A stretch of 64,000 nt of DNA from Streptomyces katrae (GTDB lineage Bacteria; Actinomycetota; Actinomycetes; Streptomycetales; Streptomycetaceae), in NCBI RefSeq assembly GCF_000717655.1, contig NZ_JNZY01000001.1, forward strand, positions 310,001 through 374,000, read 5' to 3'. Positions 15,329-23,548 of the stretch are shown one piece after another (positions within the stretch are counted from its first letter, which is position 1; each line of letters starts with the position of its first letter). Both the position numbers and the translations under genes were made by a program. A model generated the notes under the pieces. It worked only from the letters and a program-made list of their open reading frames with translations. It was not told the DNA's origin and did not search any database.

Positions 15329-17482
15329 TCAGGCCTCCGCGGTCTCCGCGACGGCCTTGCGGGTCCGGGTGCGCTTCGGCTTGGCCGGGGCCTCCTCGGC
15401 GGCCGGCGCGGCCGCAGCCTCGACGACGGCAGCGGCGGCCTTGCGGGTCCGGGTGCGCTTCGGCTTGGCCGGGGCCTCCTCGGCCACCGCGGCGGCCTCG
15501 GCGACCGGAGCGGCCTCCGCGACCTTGCGGGTCCGGGTGGTGGCGGTGCGGCGGGCCTTCACCGGGGGCTCCACCGGCGGGGCCACCTGGAAGTCCGGCT
15601 CCGGGGCCGCGTCGACGACCTTGCGGGTCCGGGTCCGGCGGGCCTTGACCACCGTCTCCGCGGCCGGAGCCTCGGCGATCGGGGTCACCTGGGCGAGGAC
15701 CGGCTTCTGGGTCGGGACCCGGCGGGCCCTGACCGGTTCGGCCTTGACGGGCTCGGCGTTGACCGGCTCGGCCGGCGGAAGCTGCTGGGCCTCCGGCTCG
15801 GCTGCGGCCGGCGCCTCGGCGGCCTTGCGGGTCCGGGTCCGGCGCGCCTTGACCGGGGCCTCCTCGGCGGGAGCCTCGACGACGACCGGGGCCACCGGGG
15901 CGGCCTCGACGACCGTCGCGGCCGGGGCCGCCTCGGCCACGGCAGCCGCAGCGGCGACAGCCGTCGTCACGGAACGCGTCCGGCGGCGCCGCGGCTTGCG
16001 CGGCTCGTCGCCGGCCGGAGCCTCGGGGGCCTCGGCCTCGACCACGGGGGTGACGGCAGCGTCCTCGGCACCGAGCTCGGCCCCGCCGCGCGTACGGCGG
16101 CGCTGGCGCGGGGTGCGCGTACGGGCGGGACGGTCCTCGACCACTGCAGCAGCAGCAGCGGCGGCGGCCGGGCCACGGCCACCGCGGCCACCGCGGCCGC
16201 CGGTCTCGCCCAGGTCCTCGAGGTCCTCGGCCTTCAGGCCGGCCCGCGTGCGCTCGGCGCGCGGCAGGATGCCCTTGGTGCCGGCCGGGATGTTCATCTC
16301 CTCGAACAGGTGCGGAGACGTGGAGTACGTCTCGACCGGGTCGTGGAAGTCCAGCTCGAGCGCCTTGTTGATCAGCTGCCAGCGCGGGATGTCGTCCCAG
16401 TCGACCAGGGTGACGGCGATGCCCTTGTTGCCCGCGCGGCCGGTGCGGCCCACGCGGTGCAGGAAGGTCTTCTCGTCCTCCGGCGTCTGGTAGTTGATGA
16501 CGTGGGTGACGCCCTCGACATCGATGCCGCGCGCGGCGACGTCGGTGCACACCAGCACGTCGACCTTGCCGTTGCGGAACGCGCGCAGCGCCTGCTCGCG
16601 GGCGCCCTGGCCCAGGTCGCCGTGGACGGCTCCGGACGCGAAGCCGCGCTTCTCCAGCTGCTCGGCGATGTCGGCCGCGGTGCGCTTGGTACGGCAGAAG
16701 ATCATGGCCAGCCCGCGGCCCTCGGCCTGCAGGATGCGGGAGACGAGCTCCGGCTTGTCCATGTTGTGCGCACGGAAGACGTGCTGCTTGATGTTGGCGA
16801 CGGTCACGCCCTCACCCTCGGGCGAGGTGGCGCGGATGTGCGTCGGCTGCGTCATGTACCGGCGGGCCAGGCCGATGACCGCGCCCGGCATGGTCGCCGA
16901 GAACAGCATCGTCTGACGCTTGGCCGGCAGGTAGTTGATGATCTTCTCGACGTCGGGCAGGAAGCCCAGGTCGAGCATCTCGTCGGCCTCGTCCAGGACG
17001 AGGGCCTTGACGTGCGACAGGTCGAGCTTGCGCTGACCGGCCAGGTCGAGCAGGCGGCCCGGGGTGCCGACGATCACGTCGACGCCCTTCTTGAGCGCCT
17101 CGACCTGGGGCTCGTACGCGCGGCCGCCGTATATGGCGAGGACGCGGACGTTGCGGACCTTGCCCGCGGTCAGCAGGTCGTTGGTGACCTGGGTGCACAG
17201 CTCGCGCGTCGGGACGACGACGAGGGCCTGCGGGGAGTCGGTGAGCTGCGCGGGCGTGGCCCGGCCGGCCTCGACGTCCGCGGGGACGACGACCCGCTCC
17301 AGCAGCGGAAGGCCGAAACCGAGCGTCTTGCCGGTTCCGGTCTTCGCCTGGCCGATGACGTCCGTGCCGGAAAGGGCGACGGGGAGGGTCATCTCCTGGA
17401 TCGGGAAGGGGGACACGATGCCGACGGCCTCAAGGGCTTCGGCCGTCTCGGGAAAGATCCCGAGGTCTCGGAACGTAGTCAG
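15329..17482 (-). CDS. DEAD-box RNA helicase with repetitive basic C-terminal tail
   Basis: An ATP-dependent RNA helicase of 717 aa. The core (residues 1-380) shows the Q motif FPIQEMTLPVALSG, Walker A in AKTGTGKT, LVLDEADEML, motif III FSATMP and motif VI HRVGRTGRAG. The last 230 residues are an Ala/Glu/Pro-rich tail in which a basic block (KARRTRTRK or KPKRTRTRK, with variants) recurs about seven times; such tails bind RNA. No ATG, GTG or TTG start gives the natural N-terminus: the protein must begin at CTG 17482 (LTTFRDLGIF), with AGAGG upstream. In M. tuberculosis the equivalent is rhlE (Rv3211), beside the same ferritin-like gene. Confidence 0.93.
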   Translation of the reverse strand: MTTFRDLGIFPETAEALEAVGIVSPFPIQEMTLPVALSGTDVIGQAKTGTGKTLGFGLPLLERVVVPADVEAGRATPAQLTDSPQALVVVPTRELCTQVTNDLLTAGKVRNVRVLAIYGGRAYEPQVEALKKGVDVIVGTPGRLLDLAGQRKLDLSHVKALVLDEADEMLDLGFLPDVEKIINYLPAKRQTMLFSATMPGAVIGLARRYMTQPTHIRATSPEGEGVTVANIKQHVFRAHNMDKPELVSRILQAEGRGLAMIFCRTKRTAADIAEQLEKRGFASGAVHGDLGQGAREQALRAFRNGKVDVLVCTDVAARGIDVEGVTHVINYQTPEDEKTFLHRVGRTGRAGNKGIAVTLVDWDDIPRWQLINKALELDFHDPVETYSTSPHLFEEMNIPAGTKGILPRAERTRAGLKAEDLEDLGETGGRGGRGGRGPAAAAAAAAVVEDRPARTRTPRQRRRTRGGAELGAEDAAVTPVVEAEAPEAPAGDEPRKPRRRRTRSVTTAVAAAAAVAEAAPAATVVEAAPVAPVVVEAPAEEAPVKARRTRTRKAAEAPAAAEPEAQQLPPAEPVNAEPVKAEPVRARRVPTQKPVLAQVTPIAEAPAAETVVKARRTRTRKVVDAAPEPDFQVAPPVEPPVKARRTATTRTRKVAEAAPVAEAAAVAEEAPAKPKRTRTRKAAAAVVEAAAAPAAEEAPAKPKRTRTRKAVAETAEA

Positions 17483-17543
17483 GGTGCTGCCTCTTCTGTG
17501 AGACGCGGCGCGAGGCGGCGAGGGGGGTCGTACCGTGCCTGGC

Positions 17544-17557
17544 TTGCAGTACTGCAA
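17544..17557. promoter_or_regulatory. perfect palindrome, possible operator
   Basis: TTGCAGTACTGCAA is a perfect 14-bp inverted repeat about 60 bases upstream of the helicase start. Its symmetry and location suggest a dimeric regulator site; the regulator is unknown. Confidence 0.45.
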
Positions 17558-17855
17558 CGTACATACGAAGCTGCGCGGGACCACTAGCCTTCGCTCAAGC
17601 GCTTGTGCCGCTGAGGGGGCCCCTCGTGGAGAGGCGGTACGCATGGACGTACGCATCACGCCGAGGGCGGTCGGGTGGAGCCGATCGGGCCACCGACCGG
17701 GCATCCTCATTCGGATGGCCCGCCGAGTATCCGGCAGGCGCATTACCACTGTACCCCGGAATCGCGCAGCTGTGTCGGGTGAATTCACCTGGTAGCCGCG
17801 TTTGGGCGGACCGCTGGTGACCGCATGCGGTGCCTTGCAGGGCGTTCCGGCGGGC

Positions 17856-17861
17856 TATTGT
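17856..17861 (+). promoter_or_regulatory. predicted leaderless promoter
   Basis: TATTGT is followed by seven bases and then ATG 17869. TTGCAG at 17835-17840 could be the -35, with a 15-base spacer. Confidence 0.5.
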
Positions 17862-17868
17862 GCGGAGC

Positions 17869-18627
17869 ATGTCGACCGTTGAAAACGCATCGCCCTCCGA
17901 CGACGGCGCCGCCGCCCAGGCGACCGGGATCGCTGCCCAGGACTGGGCGACCGCCTCCGCCTCGCCGCAGTACCGGGCCGCCGTCGTGGACCTGCTGGGC
18001 GCACTCGCGTACGGAGAACTCGCGGCCTTCGAGCGCCTCGCGGAGGACGCGAAGCTCGCACCCACCCTCGACGACAAGGCCGAGCTCGCGAAGATGGCCT
18101 CCGCGGAGTTCCACCACTTCGAGCGGCTGCGCGACCGGCTGGCGGCTATCGACGCCGAGCCCACCGCCGCCATGGAGCCCTTCGCCAAGGGCGTCGACGA
18201 CTTCCACCGTCAGACCGCACCGTCGGACTGGCTGGAGGGCCTGGTCAAGGCCTACGTCGGCGACTCGATCGCCAGCGACTTCTACCGCGAGGTCGCCAGC
18301 CACCTGGACACCGACACCCGCGCCCTGGTCGTGAGCGTGCTGGACGACACCGGCCACGGCGGCTTCGCCGTCGAGAAGGTGCGCGCCGCCATCGAGGCCG
18401 ACCCGCGTTGCGGCGGCCGGCTCGCACTGTGGGCCCGCCGGCTGATGGGCGAGGCGCTCTCGCAGGCGCAGCGCGTGGTCGCCGAGCGCGACGCGCTCTC
18501 CACGATGCTGGTCGGCGGCGTGGACGGGATGGCGGCCGGCTTCGACCTGGCGGCCGTCGGCGAGATGTTCACCCGGATCACCAAGGCGCACACGAAGCGG
18601 ATGGCCGCACTGGGCCTCGCCGCCTGA
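17869..18627 (+). CDS. ferritin-like (MiaE_2-type) protein
   Basis: A 252-aa helical protein of the ferritin-like superfamily, resembling the actinobacterial MiaE-like group (PF13794). Likely di-metal ligand regions are in AYGELAAFERLAEDA (about residues 48-62) and SAEFHHFERL (about 80-89). A second pair falls near FYREVASHLD and DDTGHGGFAVEK in the C-terminal half. Classical MiaE hydroxylates a tRNA base, but this branch has no proven activity. It begins at ATG 17869 behind a TATTGT box, with GGAG too close to act as a normal ribosome site. It is divergent from the DEAD-box helicase, as Rv3210c is next to rhlE in M. tuberculosis. A 15-bp terminator follows. Confidence 0.8.
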   Translation: MSTVENASPSDDGAAAQATGIAAQDWATASASPQYRAAVVDLLGALAYGELAAFERLAEDAKLAPTLDDKAELAKMASAEFHHFERLRDRLAAIDAEPTAAMEPFAKGVDDFHRQTAPSDWLEGLVKAYVGDSIASDFYREVASHLDTDTRALVVSVLDDTGHGGFAVEKVRAAIEADPRCGGRLALWARRLMGEALSQAQRVVAERDALSTMLVGGVDGMAAGFDLAAVGEMFTRITKAHTKRMAALGLAA

Positions 18628-18654
18628 TCGTTTACCTGCTCGTCCCCACGTGCC

Positions 18655-18700
18655 CGTACGTCGGCCCCGGCGCGGAATCCCGCGACGGGGCCGACGTACG
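18655..18700. terminator. strong bidirectional terminator
   Basis: A perfect 15-bp stem (CGTACGTCGGCCCCG with its complement) with a partly paired loop, between the convergent ferritin-like and membrane-protein genes. Confidence 0.85.
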
Positions 18701-18761
18701 TGGTCACTGAGAGGAGTCCGAGTCCGAGGAGTCCGAGGGGCCAGAGGAGTCCGGGGACCGG

Positions 18762-19064
18762 TCAGCCCTGCGACGGGAGCGAAAACGGAGCCCGGTGGGA
18801 TGAGCGCCGGGGCCCTCCGCCGGGACGCAGCAGCAGCGACAGCACCACCGCGGACACCAGCACCGAGCCGATGAGGGTCGCGGTCAGCGTGTTGTGCCCC
18901 GGGCCGAGCGCGAACTGCGTGAGATAGGCCCCGAACAGCGCTCCCAGCATCCCGCTGACCAGCACCACTCTCGGGGACGGCAGCCGCTGTGCCAGCACCC
19001 GCACGGCCACTCCGGCCAGGGCGAGGCCCAGGAGGGCAGAGCCGAGCGCTTCCATCAGCAGCAT
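18762..19064 (-). CDS. small integral membrane protein
   Basis: A 100-aa protein with three predicted membrane helices: EALGSALLGLALAGVAVRVL, VVLVSGMLGALFGAYL and TATLIGSVLVSAVVLSLLLR. A short basic cytoplasmic tail follows. The Gly-rich pattern resembles transglycosylase-associated-type small membrane proteins, but the match is not strong enough for a family name. ATG 19064 is chosen because GGGAGG lies seven bases upstream; 12 more residues are open before it without a ribosome site. It is convergent with the ferritin-like gene and lies downstream of DUF3107 behind a terminator, so it is likely its own transcription unit. Confidence 0.7.
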   Translation of the reverse strand: MLLMEALGSALLGLALAGVAVRVLAQRLPSPRVVLVSGMLGALFGAYLTQFALGPGHNTLTATLIGSVLVSAVVLSLLLRPGGGPRRSSHRAPFSLPSQG

Positions 19065-19130
19065 GTGGGCCTCCCGCAGGTCAGGGGCAAACCGGTTCAC
19101 TGCGGTCCTACCCGAAGCGGAAGAAAGGGA

Positions 19131-19162
19131 AACGGCCCGGTGGGATCAACCACCGGGCCGTT
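19131..19162 (-). terminator. terminator after the DUF3107 gene
   Basis: A perfect 13-bp stem (AACGGCCCGGTGG / CCACCGGGCCGTT) with loop GATCAA, 33 bases past the DUF3107 stop. Confidence 0.85.
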
Positions 19163-19194
19163 CCACCCAGTTCTCGGACGCCGGTCGCGCTGCG

Positions 19195-19422
19195 TCAGAG
19201 CGCGCCGAAACCGACCTTGCGCACGCTCGGCTCGCCCAGGTCGACGTACGACAGGCGGTCGGACGGCACCAGGACCTTGCGGCCCTTGTTGTCGGTGAGG
19301 CTCAGCAGCGGCTCCGAACCGGTCAGCGCGGCGGTGACGATGCGCTCCAGCTCCTCGGCGCTCAAGTCGCTCTCCAGCACGATCTCCCGGGGTGCGTGCT
19401 GCACGCCGATCTTGACCTCCAC
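19195..19422 (-). CDS. DUF3107 family protein
   Basis: A 75-aa protein of the actinobacteria-specific DUF3107 family (TB9.4/Rv3208A type). It starts VEVKIGVQHAPREIVLESDL, followed by an acidic helix SAEELERIVTAALTG and a beta-rich end with the conserved GRKVLVPSDRLSYVDLG. The length is normal for the family. GTG 19422 has GGAGG eight bases upstream. It lies downstream of the TetR gene on the same strand, 167 bases apart, the same adjacency as Rv3208-Rv3208A. No biochemical role is known. The small size and strict actinobacterial conservation suggest a structural or regulatory part. Confidence 0.88.
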   Translation of the reverse strand: MEVKIGVQHAPREIVLESDLSAEELERIVTAALTGSEPLLSLTDNKGRKVLVPSDRLSYVDLGEPSVRKVGFGAL

Positions 19423-19589
19423 GGCTTTGTCCCTCCGATGGTCGGTTGTGCGCGATCAGCCGCGCCGTACCGGTCCACATTAGCCCGGAGAGGGGACGCG
19501 AATGCGGCGGTCCGGACACGCTCGCAGCGAACAGCGGCCACGTCAGACCGCGTCGGGCCGACGGGGCGGGCCGGCCCGACGGGACGAGG

Positions 19590-20246
19590 TCAGGCCTGCG
19601 CCGCCTGCCCGCCCTCCGTGCCGTGCAGCGGGAAGCCGGCGATGCCGCGCCAGGCCAGGGAGGTCAGCAGACCCACCGCCGTGTCGCGGGCGACCGGGCT
19701 CTCGCTGGAGAGCCAGTAACGGGCCACGACCTGCGAGACCCCGCCCAGGCCCACGGCGAGCAGCATCGACTCGTCCTTGGACAGGCCGGTGTCCTCGGCG
19801 ATCACGTCGGAGATGGCCTCGGCGCACTGCAGCGAGACACGGTCGACGCGCTCGCGCACCGCCGGCTCGTTGGTCAGGTCGGACTCGAAGACCAGCCGGA
19901 ACGCGCCGCCCTCGTCCTCCACGTACGCGAAATAGGCGTCCATGGTCGCGGCCACGCGCAGCTTGTTGTCCGTCGTCGACGCGAGCGCCGTGCGCACGGC
20001 GAGCAGCAGGGCCTCGCAGTGCTGGTCCAGCAGCGCCAGGTAGAGGTCGAGCTTGCCCGGGAAGTGCTGGTACAGCACCGGCTTGCTGACTCCGGCACGC
20101 TCGGCGATGTCGTCCATCGCCGCCGCGTGGTAGCCCTGCGCGACGAAGACCTCCTGGGCCGCGCCCAGGAGCTGGTTGCGTCGGGCTCGGCGCGGCAGTC
20201 GCGTGCCCCGGGGCCGCGCTGCCTCCGTCTGCTCGATGGCTGTCAC
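19590..20246 (-). CDS. TetR-family transcriptional regulator
   Basis: A 218-aa one-component repressor. The N-terminal helix-turn-helix spans about residues 25-65 (QLLGAAQEVFVAQGYHAAAM, DDIAERAGVSKPVLYQHFPG), and the rest is a helical ligand-binding and dimer domain. GTG 20246 is chosen because GGGAGG lies six bases upstream; the longer frame would include that ribosome site. A 13-bp palindrome (20306-20318) lies between candidate promoter boxes upstream, consistent with autorepression. It is equivalent by position to Rv3208 of M. tuberculosis. The inducer is unknown; the adjacent acidic small protein and alpha/beta-hydrolase gene could be targets. Confidence 0.88.
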   Translation of the reverse strand: MTAIEQTEAARPRGTRLPRRARRNQLLGAAQEVFVAQGYHAAAMDDIAERAGVSKPVLYQHFPGKLDLYLALLDQHCEALLLAVRTALASTTDNKLRVAATMDAYFAYVEDEGGAFRLVFESDLTNEPAVRERVDRVSLQCAEAISDVIAEDTGLSKDESMLLAVGLGGVSQVVARYWLSSESPVARDTAVGLLTSLAWRGIAGFPLHGTEGGQAAQA

Positions 20247-20305
20247 GCCGCCTCCCACTTTCTCTAAGAACACAGTGCGCTCTGCGCCGCGCCGCCATCG
20301 TACTT

Positions 20306-20318
20306 TTCGGTAACCGAA
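20306..20318. promoter_or_regulatory. predicted TetR operator in its own promoter
   Basis: TTCGGT-A-ACCGAA is a perfect inverted repeat. On the minus strand it sits between TACAGA (possible -35) and TACGAT (possible -10, 20295-20300), the ideal place for autorepression. Confidence 0.6.
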
Positions 20319-20449
20319 TCTGTAGGGTCGAAGCCGAGTTTTCTCGCTGTTCGGACCGCCCGGAGGCGCTGGTCAGCGGTGCTCGGCACGGGTACCGCGC
20401 GGTAGCTTCGAGCTGGGGCCGCCTCCGGGGCCGCCGGGCCCCGGGGGAG

Positions 20450-20665
20450 TCAGCGGTAGTCGTCCTCGTCCAGGGTCACCACCCGCGCCTGCTCGACGGC
20501 GTCCCCGTCCGCAGCCTCGTCGCGGTCCACCCCGGTGACCCGGTCGTCGTCATCGGGCTGCAACTCGGCCAGCTGCTCCGCCGCATCGGCCTCGGGCGCC
20601 TCGGCATCGAGGGTTTCCCGGAATCGTTCCTGGAAGGTTTCCGGCTCTGCGGGGTCGACGGTCAT
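20450..20665 (-). CDS. small acidic hypothetical protein
   Basis: A 71-aa, strongly acidic protein (MTVDPAEPETFQERFRETLD..., ending VVTLDEDDYR) with about a third of its residues Asp or Glu. It is probably largely disordered, with one short amphipathic helix near FQERFRETLDAE. GGGGAG lies six bases before ATG 20665, so expression is likely. No homologous function is known to me. It is divergent from the following alpha/beta-hydrolase gene. The 200 bases between it and TetR are GC-rich, with the TetR promoter at the far end. The tail pattern EDDYR hints at a peptide interaction motif, which is speculation. Confidence 0.65.
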   Translation of the reverse strand: MTVDPAEPETFQERFRETLDAEAPEADAAEQLAELQPDDDDRVTGVDRDEAADGDAVEQARVVTLDEDDYR

Positions 20666-20797
20666 GTGGCTCCCCTTCTTCCCTCACCCCTCGTGGGCCT
20701 GCCCTATGTACGAGCCTAGGAGGATCGCGAATACCCCGCTACGCGGATCCCATGCATCTGTGACGCCGAACACAAGAGTCCGGACGTGATCGTCTCG

Positions 20798-20803
20798 TAA
20801 CAT
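20798..20803 (+). promoter_or_regulatory. predicted leaderless -10 box
   Basis: TAACAT is followed by seven bases and then ATG 20811. There is no Shine-Dalgarno. Confidence 0.5.
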
Positions 20804-20810
20804 TGGCCGC

Positions 20811-21797
20811 ATGTCTTCGACCGAGCTGCCGGGTGTGCGATCCACATCCGAGCCGTCCCCCCAGGTGGGAGCCGTCCACGTCGCCGAGGGGGAGCAGCTG
20901 CGCACCGCCGTGCTGCCCGGACTGGAGCTCGCCGTCCGGTCGCGGCCCCCGCGGCGCACGGATCTGCCCCCCGCGCTGTTCGTACACGGACTCGGCGGTT
21001 CGTCGACGAACTGGTCGGACCTCATGCTGCAGTTGGCGGACACCGTCGACGGCGAGGCCCTCGACCTGCCCGGTTTCGGCTGGTCCCCGCCGCCCGCCGA
21101 CCGGGACTACTCGGTCACGGCGCTGGCCCGCGCGGTCATCCGGCACCTCGACGCCGCCGGCCGGGGCCCCGTGCACCTCTTCGGCAACTCCCTCGGCGGC
21201 GCCGTCTCCACCCGGGTCGCGGCCGTCCGCCCCGACCTGGTGCGCACGCTCACGCTGGTCTCGCCCGCGCTGCCCGAGCTGCGGGTGCAGAGGTCGGCCG
21301 TGCCGACCGCGCTGCTCGCCGTTCCCGGGATGGCTTCCCTGTTCGGCCGGCTGACCCGCGGGCTGACGGCCGAGGAACGCACCCGGGGGGTGACCGTCCT
21401 CTGTTACGGGGACCCCTCACGGGTGACGCCGGAGGGCTTCGGGCACGCCGTCGCGGAGATGGAGCGGCGGATGGCCCTGCCGTACTTCTGGGACGCGATG
21501 ACCCGGTCCTCGCGCGGCATCGTCGACGCCTACACCCTCGGCGGGCAGCACGGGCTGTGGCGCCAGGCACAGCGGGTACTCGCGCCGACCCTGCTGGTCT
21601 ACGGTGGCCGGGACCAGCTGGTCTCGTACCGTATGGCGCAGAAGGCGGCGGCGTCCTTCCGGGGTTCACGGCTGCTGACCCTGCCCGAGGCCGGCCACGT
21701 GGCGATGATGGAATACCCAGAGGTCGTGGCGAACGCCTTCCGGGAGCTGCTGCACGACACCGACCGGGATACCGAAACCGAAGACGGCAGAGGCTGA
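20811..21797 (+). CDS. alpha/beta-hydrolase fold protein
   Basis: A 328-aa hydrolase. It has the oxyanion motif FVHGLGGSSTNWSDL (about residue 62), the nucleophile elbow FGNSLGGAVS (Ser near 127), the acid in VYGGRDQLVS (Asp near 272) and the catalytic His in EAGHVAMMEYP (near 300). The N-terminal 40 residues are extra relative to the minimal fold and look disordered. It resembles the LipV/MhpC-like group, but no substrate is evident. It begins at an ATG behind a TAACAT box, so it is likely leaderless. The stop is five bases before the DUF3152 start, so the two genes form an operon. Confidence 0.85.
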   Translation: MSSTELPGVRSTSEPSPQVGAVHVAEGEQLRTAVLPGLELAVRSRPPRRTDLPPALFVHGLGGSSTNWSDLMLQLADTVDGEALDLPGFGWSPPPADRDYSVTALARAVIRHLDAAGRGPVHLFGNSLGGAVSTRVAAVRPDLVRTLTLVSPALPELRVQRSAVPTALLAVPGMASLFGRLTRGLTAEERTRGVTVLCYGDPSRVTPEGFGHAVAEMERRMALPYFWDAMTRSSRGIVDAYTLGGQHGLWRQAQRVLAPTLLVYGGRDQLVSYRMAQKAAASFRGSRLLTLPEAGHVAMMEYPEVVANAFRELLHDTDRDTETEDGRG

Positions 21798-21802
21798 GGA
21801 CC

Positions 21803-23284
21803 GTGGGACGACATAGTCGCAAGGGGCCCGCTCCGGCCCCCGCCCCTGTCCGCCCGGCACCGGTGGCGGAACCCGCAGCGGATTTCCCGTCCGGGGAGCA
21901 CGTGGCGTACGGGGAGCAGCCGCCGTACACCGAGTACCCGCCGTATAGGGAGCAGCACCCTCCGTACGAGGAGCGCCTTCCGCACCAGGAGCACACTCCG
22001 TACCAGGGGTACGGGTACCCGCCACACCAGGGGCACCAGGAGGCCCCGGGACACCAGGAGGCCCTCCCGCACGAGGAGCAGTTCCCGTACGAGGAACCGC
22101 GCGGCGGCCACCCCGAGCAGCGCGAGCCCGGCGGCGCCTGGGGCGTGGGGCCCGACGCGGTCTACGGGGACTGGCACGGCGTACCGCGGGCGCGCCGTTC
22201 GGCCGCCGCCGTCATGGACAGCGACACGCCGGCCTTCGGCACCCCCGCGGTCGGCTTCCCGCAGGTGACCCTCCCGCAGCCCCCGGCCGACCCCTTCACC
22301 TCCACCGGCACGCACGGCCTGGTGCCGGGACCCCGTGCGCCGATGACCGCGGCTGCTGCGGCGCCGCCGGTGGCGCCTGCAGAGCCCCTGGCTCCGGCCG
22401 CGCCCGCCGCCCCCGCCGAACCCGGCGAGGAGCAGACCGGGACCGGTCGCGGGCGAAAGGTGCGTGCGTACACCGGAATGGCCGCCGCGGCCGTCACCAC
22501 CGTGCTCGCCGTCGTCGTCGCCGTGCAGATGGCCACCGACGGCGACAGCGGCTCCTCGCCCACCGCCCGGGCCGCCGGCGACAACCCGAAGCGCGCCGAG
22601 CCCGGCCGGTCCCCGGCCTCCCGCTCCGACGGCAGGGCGACCCCGGCCGCACCCGCCGCGTCGGCCGCACCCGCCGTGGAGCTCTCGTACGAGCAGAAGA
22701 TGGCCCAGCAGCTGCCCATCGACGAGAAGCTGAAGGGACCCGGGACCTTCGACACCGTCCCCGGTGTGGCTCCGGCGCCCGGCAAGGGCAAGAAGATCCG
22801 CTACCGGGTCGACGTCGAGCAGGGGCTCGGCCTGGACGCGCAGCTGTTCGCCGAGGCCGTCCACCGCACCCTCAACGACGACCGCAGCTGGGGCCACGGC
22901 GGGACGAAGACCTTCGAGCGGGTGCCCGGCGGCGAGGCCGACTTCGTCATCACGCTGGCCAGCCCCGGCACCACCGGCGTGTGGTGCGAGAAGTCCGGTC
23001 TGGACACCACCGTCGACAACGTCAGCTGTGACTCCGCTTCCACCGAGCGGGTCATGATCAACGCGTTCCGCTGGGCGCAGGGCTCGCCGACGTACGGCGC
23101 GGACCAGATGTTCGCGTACCGGCAGATGCTCATCAACCACGAGGTCGGACACCGGCTCGGGCACGGGCACGTGAACTGTCAGACTCCGGGCTCGCTCGCG
23201 CCGATCATGCAGCAGCAGACCAAGTCGCTGGACATCGGCGGCATCCAGTGCAAGCCCAACCCCTGGGTGTTCCCCGGCAATTGA
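21803..23284 (+). CDS. DUF3152 putative zinc metalloprotease, membrane-anchored
   Basis: A 493-aa protein. The N-terminal 220 residues are a low-complexity Pro/Tyr/Glu/His cytoplasmic region (repeats like PPYTEYPPYREQHPPYEE). One membrane helix follows (MAAAAVTTVLAVVVAVQMA, about residues 228-246), then a linker and an extracellular DUF3152 domain over about residues 290-493. That domain contains INHEVGHRLGHGHVNC, an HExxHxxGHxH arrangement like the metzincin zinc site. Four cysteines (WCEK, SCDS, HVNC, IQCK) suggest two disulfides. The GTG start is five bases after the hydrolase stop, with TGAGGA overlapping that stop, so translation is coupled. It corresponds to Rv3207c. Proteolysis is inferred from the motif only. 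Confidence 0.82.
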   Translation: MGRHSRKGPAPAPAPVRPAPVAEPAADFPSGEHVAYGEQPPYTEYPPYREQHPPYEERLPHQEHTPYQGYGYPPHQGHQEAPGHQEALPHEEQFPYEEPRGGHPEQREPGGAWGVGPDAVYGDWHGVPRARRSAAAVMDSDTPAFGTPAVGFPQVTLPQPPADPFTSTGTHGLVPGPRAPMTAAAAAPPVAPAEPLAPAAPAAPAEPGEEQTGTGRGRKVRAYTGMAAAAVTTVLAVVVAVQMATDGDSGSSPTARAAGDNPKRAEPGRSPASRSDGRATPAAPAASAAPAVELSYEQKMAQQLPIDEKLKGPGTFDTVPGVAPAPGKGKKIRYRVDVEQGLGLDAQLFAEAVHRTLNDDRSWGHGGTKTFERVPGGEADFVITLASPGTTGVWCEKSGLDTTVDNVSCDSASTERVMINAFRWAQGSPTYGADQMFAYRQMLINHEVGHRLGHGHVNCQTPGSLAPIMQQQTKSLDIGGIQCKPNPWVFPGN

Positions 23285-23548
23285 CCACCGGGGGCGGCGA
23301 GCTGCCGCCGTGTCGGGCCCGGCCCGTCCGCTCCGCGCCGAGCGGGAGAGCCGTGAGGGGCGCGAGAGGTACGAGGGCCGCAGGCCCTTTGTAGCGCGCT
23401 CGAACGCGGGCCGCAGGCGAAAGTTACGACTCTTCACCCCTTCCGGTGGCGCGACGGACAACCGTCCGTCGCGTCATCGGCATATCCGCTTGAGTTTCCC
23501 GCGGCGGGTCACCGGACAGACGGCGACCGCCTGGACGGGAGATCGGGG

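Larger units (their letters stand above)
17483..17868. other. 386-bp divergent promoter region
   Basis: This gap between the helicase and ferritin-like genes contains no supported gene. It holds a perfect 14-bp palindrome (17544-17557), a 10-bp palindrome CAAGCGCTTG (17596-17605), and a -10 box abutting the plus-strand gene. Confidence 0.5.

Noticed and set aside
14396..17587. 1063-codon open frame on the plus strand
   Set aside because: Shadow of the hydrolase and DEAD-box helicase genes on the minus strand; it has no ribosome site and no domain.
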